From Bacteroidota bacterium (lineage in GTDB: Bacteria > Bacteroidota > Bacteroidia > Cytophagales > Cyclobacteriaceae): DNA of 52,564 nt. The notes beneath the pieces are model-generated. The model worked only from the letters and a program-made list of their open reading frames with translations. It ran no database searches and was not told the DNA's origin. Made by a program: the position numbers and the translations under genes. This document shows, in pieces, positions 1 through 8,732 of the stretch. How positions within the stretch are numbered: position 1 is the first letter of the stretch; every line of letters begins with the position of its first letter. The stretch is taken from assembly GCA_022567155.1 (NCBI GenBank), contig JADFHN010000022.1, positions 1-52,564 of the forward strand. The letters are read 5' to 3'.

Positions 1-2
1 AT

Positions 3-221
3 GCAAGCAAAGATGGTCGTGTAATCCTGCAAGAGATATTTACCAGTGATGCAGATTTGGTACCTGATTATAAAAATAAGAGTCTCATCATTAGATTGCA
101 TTCTCTATCTACTCCAAGAGCAAACGAGGCAGTGAAAAAACTTTGCCAGTTTTTAAACCAAACTGAAACCTATTATCCTTTTACAAATTTGAAATTAATC
201 TATGAAACCGTCGCAGTTTAA
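3..221 (+). CDS. C-terminal fragment of a probable transposase (5' truncated by window edge)
   Basis: The reading frame is open from the left edge of the window and ends at a TAA at 219-221, giving 72 residues with no start inside the window. The sequence has the look of the C-terminal tail of a DDE-type transposase family common in Bacteroidota; the stretches DADLVPDYKN, LHSLSTPRANEAVKKLC and YYPFTNLKLIYETV drive this call. The assignment is from memory of the family, not from a search. No terminal inverted repeat could be confirmed in the 30 bases before the convergent gatA. It could also be the tail of another DNA-acting protein. It is not part of the neighbouring operon, being on the opposite strand. 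Confidence 0.45.
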   Translation, partial: ASKDGRVILQEIFTSDADLVPDYKNKSLIIRLHSLSTPRANEAVKKLCQFLNQTETYYPFTNLKLIYETVAV

Positions 222-251
222 TTTACGATAGTATTGGAGGTCTGTATATAC

Positions 252-1679
252 TTAACGATCTAAATTCAGGATATAGTCAGAAAATGACAATAAATTCATT
301 TCGTTGAAATCGTCAGCGATAATCTGAATGCCGATGGGCAGTCCGTTTTCTGTTTTTCCGGAGGGTATTGAAATAGCAGGATTTCCGGCAATTGACGCCA
401 GTACGGTAAAAAGATCAGCGAGATACATTTCCAGCGGATTCTTATTTATTTCGCCTAATTGGTAAGGGGGAGCCGGCGTTGTTGGCAAAATAATAAAATC
501 ATAACTGCTGAATACTTCATTTATTTTTTCCTTGATACGCCTTCTTACTTTTTGTGCTTTTATATAATACGTATCGTAATAACTGGCTGACAGTACAAAG
601 GTTCCGAGGGTAATTCTGCGCAATACTTCCTTCCCAAAGCCTTCTGTTCTGGTGTTTTTATACAATTCATCCAGTGAGTCACAGTTTTCGGCCCGAAAAC
701 CATATTTTACCCCATCAAACCGTGATAAATTGGAACTGGCTTCGGCCGTAGTAAGTATATAATAGGCTGGCAAAATATAATCCAGTAATGGAAAATCAAT
801 GATATCAACCTTATGTCCTTCTTTTTTTAGTTTATCTGTAGTCTCAATTATATTCCGGCGAATGTCGGTATGTAAAGCAGGATGCTCAATAACTTCGTTA
901 AACAGCGCTATTTTTTTGAGTTTCCCGTCAAATGCATAATGCGTGTACGCGGGCACCTCACGTGTTGATGCCGTACTATCAAATTCATCCTTTCCAGCCA
1001 TTGTTTCAAGCACGAGGGCTGTATCTGCAATATTTTGTGCGATAATTCCAATCGTATCAAAAGAAGAGGCGTAGGCGATCAATCCAAATCGCGATATGCG
1101 TGAATAGGTAGGCTTAAGGCCTATCACATCACAAAAAGCAGCAGGTTGCCGTACTGAACCACCGGTATCGGAGCCAATAGCCACGTGGCAAAAGCCAGCT
1201 TTTACGGCGGCGGCCGATCCTCCTGAAGATCCGCCGGGCACAAGATTCGTATCTAACGGATTTCGTACGGGACCGGCAAACGAATTCTCATTGGTAGAGC
1301 CCATTCCGAATTCATCGCAATTATTTCTTCCGATGATCAGGGTGTCCTGATCAATAAGTTTCTGAACCGCAGTGGCGGTATATGAAGAAGTAAAACCTTC
1401 AAGGATCCTGCTACCGGCCTGGGAAGTATGGTTTTTATAACACAGCAGGTCTTTGATACCAACAACCAGGCCGGCGAGCCGAGCTGCTTGTCCCTGTCGT
1501 ATCTTCTGATCCAACCGGATAGCTTGATCGAGAATCTCTTCGCTGAATACTTCTAAAAAGCAATTGAGGAAACGGCCGGCCCGGATTTGTTCCAGGTAAT
1601 GCGTTACTAGATCGGTTACGGAAAGATTGCCTGCCCGCAAATCAGATTGCAGGACTGCAAGCGATCTGGGTAAATTCAA
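252..1679 (-). CDS. gatA: Glutamyl/aspartyl-tRNA(Gln/Asn) amidotransferase subunit A (GatA)
   Basis: Amidase-signature protein of 475 residues, the usual GatA length. It releases ammonia from glutamine for transamidation of Glu-tRNA(Gln) or Asp-tRNA(Asn) within the cytoplasmic GatCAB complex. The Lys-cisSer-Ser triad is visible: K76 in VGIKDLL, S151 in the Gly/Ser loop PGGSSGGSAAAV, and S175 in SDTGGSVRQPA. The downstream GLKPTYSRISRFGL block is typical of GatA rather than of general amidases. The start is TTG at 1679. It is the last gene of a minus-strand run and lies 15 bases after tatA; gatB and gatC are not in the window, as is common in this phylum. Other amidases of the family are possible, but the substrate-loop sequence favours GatA. 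Confidence 0.93.
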   Translation of the reverse strand: MNLPRSLAVLQSDLRAGNLSVTDLVTHYLEQIRAGRFLNCFLEVFSEEILDQAIRLDQKIRQGQAARLAGLVVGIKDLLCYKNHTSQAGSRILEGFTSSYTATAVQKLIDQDTLIIGRNNCDEFGMGSTNENSFAGPVRNPLDTNLVPGGSSGGSAAAVKAGFCHVAIGSDTGGSVRQPAAFCDVIGLKPTYSRISRFGLIAYASSFDTIGIIAQNIADTALVLETMAGKDEFDSTASTREVPAYTHYAFDGKLKKIALFNEVIEHPALHTDIRRNIIETTDKLKKEGHKVDIIDFPLLDYILPAYYILTTAEASSNLSRFDGVKYGFRAENCDSLDELYKNTRTEGFGKEVLRRITLGTFVLSASYYDTYYIKAQKVRRRIKEKINEVFSSYDFIILPTTPAPPYQLGEINKNPLEMYLADLFTVLASIAGNPAISIPSGKTENGLPIGIQIIADDFNEMNLLSFSDYILNLDR

Positions 1680-1694
1680 AAGTACAGCTAAATT

Positions 1695-1901
1695 TTATTT
1701 GGTTGGATCGTTTGTTTCTTTTACTCCCTCTTCAATTTCATCCTTGATTTCCTTAGTAGCATCTTTGAATTCTCTGATACCTTTACCCAATCCCCGGGCA
1801 AGTTCAGGAATTTTCTTTGCACCAAAGAAAATGAGAAGAACAAGTACAATAAGTAATATCTCCCAACCACCTAAACCAGAAAAGAATGCAAAATTCACCA
1901 T
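1695..1901 (-). CDS. tatA: Sec-independent protein translocase subunit TatA/E
   Basis: Small membrane protein of 68 residues with the TatA plan: a short N-terminus, one transmembrane helix at about 12-26, the hinge FFGAKKIPELARGLG, an amphipathic helix to about residue 45 and a charged tail. TatA oligomers form the passage for folded proteins exported with twin-arginine signals across the inner membrane. The FG hinge followed by KKIPEL is diagnostic of the TatA/E group. It sits between gatA and an envelope hydrolase-activator gene; tatC is not present here. TatA and TatE cannot be separated from sequence alone. Confidence 0.93.
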   Translation of the reverse strand: MVNFAFFSGLGGWEILLIVLVLLIFFGAKKIPELARGLGKGIREFKDATKEIKDEIEEGVKETNDPTK

Positions 1902-2016
1902 GACTAAAAGTTATGAATGTGTTTAAAATGAATGTAAAGTTATTGAATTTGCCTGAAACTTTTAATGAGATTGTGTTCTTTATTTTTATTTATTAAAATT
2001 TGGATAAATAAAGTCC

Positions 2017-3204
2017 TTATCTTTTAGAAAGCCATTGCAGGGGGTTCAGTATGCTTGTGTTTTTCCATATTTGAAAAAATAATTCTGAATCCCCGTCATT
2101 TTTGGTGTAAACTTTACCTATCTGATCATTTATTCTTACCAGTTGATTCATTTCAACCGATACGCTTTTCAGATTTGCATATACGGTCCTGTATTCGCCA
2201 TGCTGAATGATCACGGCCTTATTCATACCGGGTATGGTAACAATAGCCGATACCTTTCCGTCAAACACAGCCGTAATCTTTTCCTCAGGTTTTGTCTGAA
2301 TATAGACGCCTTTGTTATCTATAATCAGTTTTTTATAAACCGGATGATTATGCTTTCCAAAACCGGAGGATATGAATCCTTCATTGACAGGCCAGGGCAA
2401 TCTCTGTCTGTTGCCAGCAAAGGAGTCAGAAATAGCCATACTGGCTGTTGTTTCTGCAGCAGTTTTGGCTGCGATCTCCTCCCTTATCATCTTGTCGATA
2501 AGGGCATTCAACTCCGTTACCGCTTTTTTCCTTGATGCAAGTTCTTTTTTAAGTTCTTTTTCTTTTATTGTCAGGCTGGTAACCAGAACCTTTTGTTTCT
2601 TTTTCAGCTCACCAAGCTTGTTTCTTTCTATTATTTCTTCTGCCAGTAGTGCTTCTTTTTCAGTCTTTGTATGTTCAAACCCAGATATTTCGATGCGTAA
2701 TATATCTTCTACCTTTACGATCTGGCTTGCCTGATATCGCCTTGATTTGCCATATTGTTCGTAATATTTGAGTCGCATCAGAAACTTGTTAAACGAATCC
2801 GAGGAAAAAAGAAAAGTGAGTTTATCCTGATTCTGGCTGGCTTTGTAGCCGGCATATACCATTACGGCATATTCCTGTCTGAGACTTTCAAGGTCAGCAT
2901 TAAGTGCTTCAATGATTTGCTCGTCATCCAGAATTCTCCTGTTGTACCAGTTTATTTCTTCGCGTATAGTGCCAATCAGCGCTTCACGCGATTTAATTTG
3001 CTGATTAATGGCATTAAGCTGGCCTACTGTTGCTCTCTTTTTCTTTTCGGTGGATTTGAGAATTTTCTCAGCTTCAAGAATACGGATTGCATGCTCTTTT
3101 TTTTCCTTTTCAAGTTGTGCCTTGTTTTTTTGAGCAAATGCTCCGGACGAAATAAGGATCGATAAAGTAAGTGTTATGATATTTACAAACTTACTTCCGT
3201 TCAT
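2017..3204 (-). CDS. EnvC-like murein hydrolase activator (coiled coil plus degenerate LytM/M23 domain)
   Basis: 395 residues. Residues 1-24 form a signal peptide ending near GAFAQ. About 25-250 is a long charged coiled coil rich in Lys/Glu, and about 270-395 is a LytM/M23-type domain beginning GFISSGFGKHNHPV. The zinc ligands of active M23 peptidases are mostly replaced: the first His-x3-Asp site reads LIIDNKG without its His, the HxH site near HGEYRTVYANL has Asn where the second His should be, and the last block reads ELFFQIW. This matches EnvC/NlpD-type proteins, which do not cut peptidoglycan themselves but activate N-acetylmuramoyl amidases at the septum. The stop of the upstream DUF4292 gene overlaps this start by 14 bases, suggesting co-translation. 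Its amidase partner is not in the window. Confidence 0.85.
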   Translation of the reverse strand: MNGSKFVNIITLTLSILISSGAFAQKNKAQLEKEKKEHAIRILEAEKILKSTEKKKRATVGQLNAINQQIKSREALIGTIREEINWYNRRILDDEQIIEALNADLESLRQEYAVMVYAGYKASQNQDKLTFLFSSDSFNKFLMRLKYYEQYGKSRRYQASQIVKVEDILRIEISGFEHTKTEKEALLAEEIIERNKLGELKKKQKVLVTSLTIKEKELKKELASRKKAVTELNALIDKMIREEIAAKTAAETTASMAISDSFAGNRQRLPWPVNEGFISSGFGKHNHPVYKKLIIDNKGVYIQTKPEEKITAVFDGKVSAIVTIPGMNKAVIIQHGEYRTVYANLKSVSVEMNQLVRINDQIGKVYTKNDGDSELFFQIWKNTSILNPLQWLSKR

Positions 3205-3958
3205 ATTTTTTTGGTACCGTAAAAGGAAACTTCATGGGTTTATCAGAAAAATAAACTCTTGTATGATTGATATTTACCCGGGTTTCCAGTTCGCCAAAAA
3301 CATTATTATGGATTAAAGACACAAAACTCGAAAAGGGAAATACATGACCTTCAATTTCCCGAAAGTCGCCGTAAAGTAGTTTTAAGGAGTTTTGTGTAGG
3401 AGCTTCAAGTATATCCACTTCTGTAACTTTTTTGGTACTGGCACTTATATAATTATCAATATAGAAGTCACCAAAATTTTGATGAATGATGTAATAATCC
3501 TTGTTTTTAGTAATTGATTCATTTTCATGCGCTTCTTTAGGCATATCGCCGAGCAGCATGGCCTGTATTAGAAAATAATCGATTTTGAAGTTAAATTCGC
3601 GGCTTAGCTCATCATAGTCGAGCGCCCAGTACTCTTTATCTACCCGGTTTATGGTTTTAATTGAATCCAGGGTCAAAATTCCCCGGATACCCTGAACTCC
3701 CATTGTGCCGGAGAGGTTAAACCAGATAATGCTGTCTTTTTTCATTCGGATAAGGGCGTTGGCTTTTTTCTCATTCCCCGCTTCCTGAAATGCAATCTTG
3801 GATTTGATGGTAAGGTATTCAAAGTTAATCTTGTTTATTTTCAATTCATCACGGCTGTAAACGACCGTACTTGACACCCCGCTAATCTTTTTACTACAAG
3901 AAGTAAATGCCAGAAGAATTATCAGTACAGACGCCAGATATTTAAGATATTTATTCAA
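3191..3958 (-). CDS. DUF4292-family lipoprotein
   Basis: Predicted outer-membrane or periplasmic lipoprotein of the Bacteroidota DUF4292 family; function unknown. The preferred start is the TTG at 3958, which overlaps the TAA stop of the upstream TPR gene (TTGAATAA) and leaves a compact signal peptide with lipobox LAFTSC. An in-frame ATG at 4036 or 4006 would add 26 or 16 residues inside the TPR gene. The mature part shows the family's beta-rich repeats (VQGIRGILTLDS; VTEVDILEAPTQNSL), similar in overall plan to LolA/LolB-like lipid-binding folds; that resemblance is inference. It is consistently placed between a TPR protein and an EnvC-like protein, which points to an envelope-assembly role. 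Confidence 0.8.
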   Translation of the reverse strand: MNKYLKYLASVLIILLAFTSCSKKISGVSSTVVYSRDELKINKINFEYLTIKSKIAFQEAGNEKKANALIRMKKDSIIWFNLSGTMGVQGIRGILTLDSIKTINRVDKEYWALDYDELSREFNFKIDYFLIQAMLLGDMPKEAHENESITKNKDYYIIHQNFGDFYIDNYISASTKKVTEVDILEAPTQNSLKLLYGDFREIEGHVFPFSSFVSLIHNNVFGELETRVNINHTRVYFSDKPMKFPFTVPKKYERK

Positions 3959-5717
3959 ATATTTTTTTTCTGGAGATCTTTTTATCAATATTATCAATGT
4001 TTTCATCAAGTTTTTTGGCTTTTTGCCAGTTTTCAACGGCTTTATTTACATTGCCCAGTCTGTAAAGTACATTGCCATAATGATCGTAATGAACTGCATT
4101 AGCGTTATTGCTTTGTATGACTTTTTCAAGAATCCGTTTTGCCTCATCATATTCTTTTAGCTGGTAGAGCACCCATGCATAGGTATCAAGGTAAGTTGCA
4201 TTATCCGGATTTCGCCGAACCACATCCTGAGCCATTCTGCGGGCTTTATTAAGCTTTTCTTTCCGTAAAGATAAATAGTAACTGTAATTATTAAGCACAA
4301 TATCGTCATTTGGTTTTAATTCAATGGCTGATTCATAGGCTTTATCGGAATTTACATGGTCTTTCAATGCATTATAGGCGCTGCCGAGGCTGCTGTAAAA
4401 CGAGACAAGAAGCTGCGGATTGGTAGCAGCAATTTTTTTGCCTTGCTCAAGGTATTGAACTGCTTCATCGTAGTCTTTTTTCTGGGAATAACCCATTCCT
4501 GCATAAAGGTAAATGACAGGTTGATTCGGAAACAGGTCAAGAGCAGTTTTAGCATGCACTATAATGCTGTCCCATCTGTTTAGCTGCATGTCCAGATTCA
4601 AAAGGTTCTGCCATACAGTAAAATTAGACGGATCGTAAGCCAGGCTCTTGCTGTAATATTCGGCCGTTTTCGTTTTAATGGATTCCGCGTTTTCCAATGC
4701 ACCTGAGGAGTTGAGCGCAGCAAGCATATCGGCATTCACAAGATATGTTTCACTCTCATTGGGATGTGTGTCGATTAATATCCTGCCGAGTTCACGGGCA
4801 ACACTTATTGCACTGCTGTCAGGGAACCTGTTGATGTAAATTATCAGCACCTGTGTTTTGAGTTCAAGGTCAAGCAACGGGTCTGCAAAGCTTTCTTTTG
4901 TCAGTTGTTCCGATTCTTCATGCCTATCTTCTTTACGGTAGTATTGTGCCAGTTGCAGTTTAACCGCAGTATTGTTTTCAAATTTCAGAAAACCCGTCAG
5001 CAGGTCGATTGCCTGGTCCTTTTTTCCGTTGGCGTACATCACTTCGGCCAGCGTTAAAACAAATCGGTGATCGCCCGGATAGGAATCCACCAGTTTTTGC
5101 CCTTCGCGGATTGCCTCATCAATCTTGTTCTGTTTCAGATATATCTGCTGTTTTTGCAAAGAAATCTGATCTGATATTCCATATTTTTCTTCCGCTTTAC
5201 CGTATGTTTGCAGAGCCTCATCAAGTTTATTCTGAAATAAATACAGACCTGCAAGTTCTGTATAATAAAACTCCGTGTCAGATATGGTGGAAAGCATTTC
5301 TTCATAGTACCCGGTGGCCTTGTCAAAATCGCCGTATGCTGTAGCTATATCGGCGGCAAGCAAATAATAGTATTTATTCGTTTTGTCGTATAAAATAGCT
5401 TTGATGGCATTCTGTTCGGCTTCAGGATATTGCTCATTTCTATACATGATCTCGGCTATCTTGTAATAAGCAGCCGAATTTTCCGGAGTTATTCCAAGGC
5501 ATTTCTGGAAAGCACTCAATGCCTTGGCGTAATCTTCGAGAATAAAGAATTTTTCGCCATCGATAAAGTGGAATTCCGCCGCACGTCTGTCACTTTCGTC
5601 GGATTCGTGTTTTTTGTTCTTTTTCTTGTTTTTCTGAGCAAACGACGTGTCAACGCATCCGGCTATCAAAAGCAGGGCCAGTAGCATAATTTTCAATATG
5701 GTGCCAGTATCACGCAT
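3951..5717 (-). CDS. Tetratricopeptide-repeat protein, secreted
   Basis: 588 residues, with an N-terminal hydrophobic segment (residues 8-26) ending GCVDTSFAQ that could be read as either a signal peptidase I or a lipoprotein signal (LLIAGC). It is followed by a Lys-rich linker and an uninterrupted array of TPR-like helical repeats, for example DYAKALSAFQKCLGITPENS and PNDDIVLNNYSYYLSLR. Proteins of this kind act as scaffolds for protein-protein contacts. Its start overlaps the end of the nucleotidyltransferase gene by 8 bases, and its stop overlaps the DUF4292 gene, so the three are almost certainly co-expressed. No enzymatic domain is seen. The exact partner is unknown. Confidence 0.85.
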   Translation of the reverse strand: MRDTGTILKIMLLALLLIAGCVDTSFAQKNKKKNKKHESDESDRRAAEFHFIDGEKFFILEDYAKALSAFQKCLGITPENSAAYYKIAEIMYRNEQYPEAEQNAIKAILYDKTNKYYYLLAADIATAYGDFDKATGYYEEMLSTISDTEFYYTELAGLYLFQNKLDEALQTYGKAEEKYGISDQISLQKQQIYLKQNKIDEAIREGQKLVDSYPGDHRFVLTLAEVMYANGKKDQAIDLLTGFLKFENNTAVKLQLAQYYRKEDRHEESEQLTKESFADPLLDLELKTQVLIIYINRFPDSSAISVARELGRILIDTHPNESETYLVNADMLAALNSSGALENAESIKTKTAEYYSKSLAYDPSNFTVWQNLLNLDMQLNRWDSIIVHAKTALDLFPNQPVIYLYAGMGYSQKKDYDEAVQYLEQGKKIAATNPQLLVSFYSSLGSAYNALKDHVNSDKAYESAIELKPNDDIVLNNYSYYLSLRKEKLNKARRMAQDVVRRNPDNATYLDTYAWVLYQLKEYDEAKRILEKVIQSNNANAVHYDHYGNVLYRLGNVNKAVENWQKAKKLDENIDNIDKKISRKKIFE

Positions 5718-6735
5718 TTTTTTTTCTGAACCGCTTTCTTGAAGAATAATCTCCCAGGCTTAAATCCTCAGGAGAGTCTTCAAAATTAACGAAATTACCC
5801 AACATGGAGTTTTCGAGATTAGCCCCTTTTACGTTGGTGTGGGTTTGAATAATGCAGTTTTTAATCCTGGAATCCACAATTTTTGATCCTTCGCCTAGCG
5901 AAACATGAGGTCCGACAACAGAATTCACGATTTTCACGTTTTCCCCGATAAATATCGGTTGTATGAGCGCTGAATTTTCAATCACAGCAGAATCAGCAAT
6001 AAGTTTCTCATCACGTACGAATTCCAGATATTGCTTGTTTGTATTTACGGTTACATCTTTATTTCCGCAATCCAGCCAGTCATCAACCTGTCCTGGTGTA
6101 AATCTTGCTCCCTTTGACTTCATATTTTCGAGTGCGCTGGTTAACTGATATTCGCCTTTATCTTTGATGTCGTTGTCGATGATATAATGGATCTCATCCC
6201 GCAGTATGTCTCCGTTTTTAAAATAATAAATACCTATGATTGCCAGGTCTGACACGAAAGATTCAGGTTTTTCCACAAAATCAGTGATTATTCCTTCTTC
6301 ATTCACCTTTACAACACCGAATGCAATGGGATCCTCCACCTTTTGTACCCAGATTATTCCGTCTTTGTCAGAGTCGAGACTAAAATGCGCCCTGAACAGG
6401 GTGTCGGCAAAGGCAATTACCACATGATCAGTCAGTAACTCAGCCGCACAGATAATGGCATGAGCAGTACCATGAGCCTCCTCCTGGTAATAGATCTTCC
6501 CTTTAGCCCCCACGTTGGCAGCAATTTTATACAGATTATCTTCAACTTCTTTGCCAAAATGCGGACTAACCACAAAGCCCACATTATCAATTTTTTCATG
6601 CAAAATTTCATCAATATCTTCGACCAGGTTTTGAACGATAGGTTTGCCGGCTATAGGGAGCAGAGGTTTAGGAACAGTAAGTGTATGTGGCCGCATACGT
6701 TTTCCAATGCCTGCCATGGGAATAATAACATTCAT
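5710..6735 (-). CDS. Sugar-phosphate nucleotidyltransferase with left-handed beta-helix tail
   Basis: 341 residues. The N-terminal Rossmann-type nucleotidyltransferase has the signature PMAGIGKRMRPHT at 6-18 followed by PKPLLPIAGKPI, with the metal-binding Asp in AFADTLF. The C-terminal part from about residue 250 (SAVIENSALIQPIFIGENV and following) shows hexapeptide-type repeats. The family activates sugar-1-phosphates as UDP-, dTDP- or GDP-sugars. The sugar cannot be assigned; glucose-1-phosphate uridylyl- or thymidylyl-transfer is the usual annotation. The location 35 bases after dut and upstream of envelope genes suggests supply of precursor for surface polysaccharide or peptidoglycan. 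Confidence 0.87.
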   Translation of the reverse strand: MNVIIPMAGIGKRMRPHTLTVPKPLLPIAGKPIVQNLVEDIDEILHEKIDNVGFVVSPHFGKEVEDNLYKIAANVGAKGKIYYQEEAHGTAHAIICAAELLTDHVVIAFADTLFRAHFSLDSDKDGIIWVQKVEDPIAFGVVKVNEEGIITDFVEKPESFVSDLAIIGIYYFKNGDILRDEIHYIIDNDIKDKGEYQLTSALENMKSKGARFTPGQVDDWLDCGNKDVTVNTNKQYLEFVRDEKLIADSAVIENSALIQPIFIGENVKIVNSVVGPHVSLGEGSKIVDSRIKNCIIQTHTNVKGANLENSMLGNFVNFEDSPEDLSLGDYSSRKRFRKKNA

Positions 6736-6770
6736 AAAATAAAATAAATTCAGGTTTTTAATAAAATAAA

Positions 6771-7205
6771 TTAACCGGACCCTGTACTACCGTAGCCGCT
6801 TTCGCCTCTTTCCGTTTCATTAAGTGTATCAACTGGTATCCATTCTGCTTTTTCATGTTTTGAAATAACAAGTTGCGCAATCCTTTCTCCATCTTCAACT
6901 AAAACTTCTTCCTGGGAAAGGTTTACAAGCATCACGCCAATTTCTCCGCGATAATCAGAATCTATTGTTCCGGGACTGTTGAGCACGGTAATTCCCTTTT
7001 TGATTGCAAGACCGCTTCTGGGTCGTACCTGGGCTTCAAATCCTTCCGGTAATTCAATATACATCCCAGTGGGTATCAAGGCACGGCCAAGAGGCAAAAG
7101 TCTTACAGGCGTATCTAGGTCAGCCTTTAGATCCATTCCTGCCGAGCCGCTTGTATGGTATGCAGGCAATTGATGTTTTGATCGTGAATTAATTTTTATT
7201 TGCAT
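6771..7205 (-). CDS. dut: Deoxyuridine 5'-triphosphate nucleotidohydrolase
   Basis: 144 residues, the normal length of a trimeric dUTPase. It hydrolyses dUTP to dUMP and pyrophosphate, keeping uracil out of DNA and feeding thymidylate synthesis. All five family motifs are readable: SAGMDLKA (I), [10 protein letters not shown] (II), [15 protein letters not shown] (III, with the catalytic-site Asp), GERIAQLV (IV) and the Gly-rich C-terminal arm [12 protein letters not shown] (V). It is cytoplasmic. It lies between the flippase and the nucleotidyltransferase genes on the same strand. Confidence 0.97.
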   Translation of the reverse strand: MQIKINSRSKHQLPAYHTSGSAGMDLKADLDTPVRLLPLGRALIPTGMYIELPEGFEAQVRPRSGLAIKKGITVLNSPGTIDSDYRGEIGVMLVNLSQEEVLVEDGERIAQLVISKHEKAEWIPVDTLNETERGESGYGSTGSG

Positions 7206-7241
7206 TTAAGAGATAGATTCAACGCGCAAAAGTAAATAAAT

Positions 7242-8711
7242 TTAATAGCTTTTTGTTGTCAAATTCTTTTTTTCGATAAGCCAGATAATCACAATATATC
7301 CTGCTGTGGCCCCAATATTTAACATACTATCTGCCAATGTATTGTCTAGTTGTATGACAAATGATAATACAACGAGTATAATACCAACCAGGATATGAAC
7401 GGCCATCGGGCCGATTTTATATGGTACAGGGAATTGTTTTCGTCCTGAAAAATAGCAGGCCACTGTCATGGATACATATACAAGAATTACGGTGATGGCA
7501 GAACCATCATAACCTAGAACCGGTATCAGAAGCATATTACCGGCTATGGTAATGACAGCTCCCAACAACGTAAAGTACAAGCCGTAAATGGTCTTGTCTT
7601 TTAGCTTAAACCAGATGGAGATATTCAGATAGATGCCATAAAATAATTTTCCTATCATGATCACCGGAACAAGGTATAATGCAACACGATACTCTTCCCG
7701 CTTTAACATTACTGTCCCGATCAGGTCAATATTGAAGCTGATGACTACATAAATGATCAGTTCAAATATCACGAAGTAGTAGAGCACATCAGCAAAAAGT
7801 CCGGGGGCATTCTTGTCTTTTGCACGCGAAAAGAAAAACGGTTCGACCGCATAACGAAATGCCTGTATGGCCAGCATGATAAACACGGCAAGCTTAAAGG
7901 TCTGGGCATAAACTCCCAAAGCGCCATCGCTTAAATAATTTTTCACCAGTATTTTATCGAGTTGATCCGTAATGGTTCCGGCCAGTCCCATCAACAGAAG
8001 TGGCAGAGCATAAAACAACATTGGCTTCAGCGTAGCCGCATTGAACCGGAAGGTGAAATTTCTGAAATAAGGCCAGATAAAGAACAAAAGAAATACGTTG
8101 GCGATAAGATTGGCAAGAAATATATATCCGATACCCAGTTCAGGATTATAAAAAGAAGAAATCAGTTGTACGAATTGACCGGATTCATCGGAATTGATAA
8201 TGGCTGGCGCCACTACCAGAAACAGTAGCTGCAGGCTGATGTTAATTACAATGGTAGCCACTTTAGTAACGGCAAATTTTCGGGCGTTGTTTTCAAGCCG
8301 CATTTTTGCAAACGGGATGGCTGTTGTGGCATCGATAAAAATGATAATAACAAGCCATTGTAAAAGCCAGCCCTGACCGGGATAGCCTGCCAGGGTGGCC
8401 AGCGAACTGGCTGATAATAACAATATTGCTGAAATTATCAGGCTTACTATGATCACAGAGGTGATCGCATAATCATAACTTTTCGGATCCTTGTTTTTGG
8501 CGGAAAACCTGAAAAACGTGGTTTCCATCCCATGTGTATAAATAATCAGAAGAAAAGCACCCAGCGCATAGAAATACGGCACAGGACCAAATTCATCTTT
8601 AGAGAACAGAAGGGTATGCAGCGGTACAAGAAGATAATTCAGCAGCCTGGCCAGAACGCTGCTGATACCGTAAACGGCCGTTTGGCTTGCAAGGCTTTTC
8701 AGGTGATTCAT
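7242..8711 (-). CDS. Oligosaccharide flippase (Wzx/MATE-like, polysaccharide biosynthesis family)
   Basis: 489 residues, almost entirely hydrophobic, with about 12-14 transmembrane helices and the N-terminal signature LASQTAVYGISSVLARLLN shared by Wzx-type members of the MOP exporter superfamily. Such proteins flip undecaprenyl-linked oligosaccharides to the outer face of the inner membrane. The substrate cannot be inferred; no glycosyltransferase cluster is adjacent, which argues for a housekeeping envelope glycan rather than a variable O-antigen locus. It is followed after 36 bases by dut. A lipid II flippase of the same superfamily is an alternative. Confidence 0.85.
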   Translation of the reverse strand: MNHLKSLASQTAVYGISSVLARLLNYLLVPLHTLLFSKDEFGPVPYFYALGAFLLIIYTHGMETTFFRFSAKNKDPKSYDYAITSVIIVSLIISAILLLSASSLATLAGYPGQGWLLQWLVIIIFIDATTAIPFAKMRLENNARKFAVTKVATIVINISLQLLFLVVAPAIINSDESGQFVQLISSFYNPELGIGYIFLANLIANVFLLFFIWPYFRNFTFRFNAATLKPMLFYALPLLLMGLAGTITDQLDKILVKNYLSDGALGVYAQTFKLAVFIMLAIQAFRYAVEPFFFSRAKDKNAPGLFADVLYYFVIFELIIYVVISFNIDLIGTVMLKREEYRVALYLVPVIMIGKLFYGIYLNISIWFKLKDKTIYGLYFTLLGAVITIAGNMLLIPVLGYDGSAITVILVYVSMTVACYFSGRKQFPVPYKIGPMAVHILVGIILVVLSFVIQLDNTLADSMLNIGATAGYIVIIWLIEKKNLTTKSY

Positions 8712-8732
8712 GTGCCGTTCAGGTAGTAAGAA

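Noticed and set aside
1627-1926. Plus-strand ORF opposite tatA
   Set aside because: Antisense shadow of tatA and the gatA start; the tatA frame has the clear family motif.
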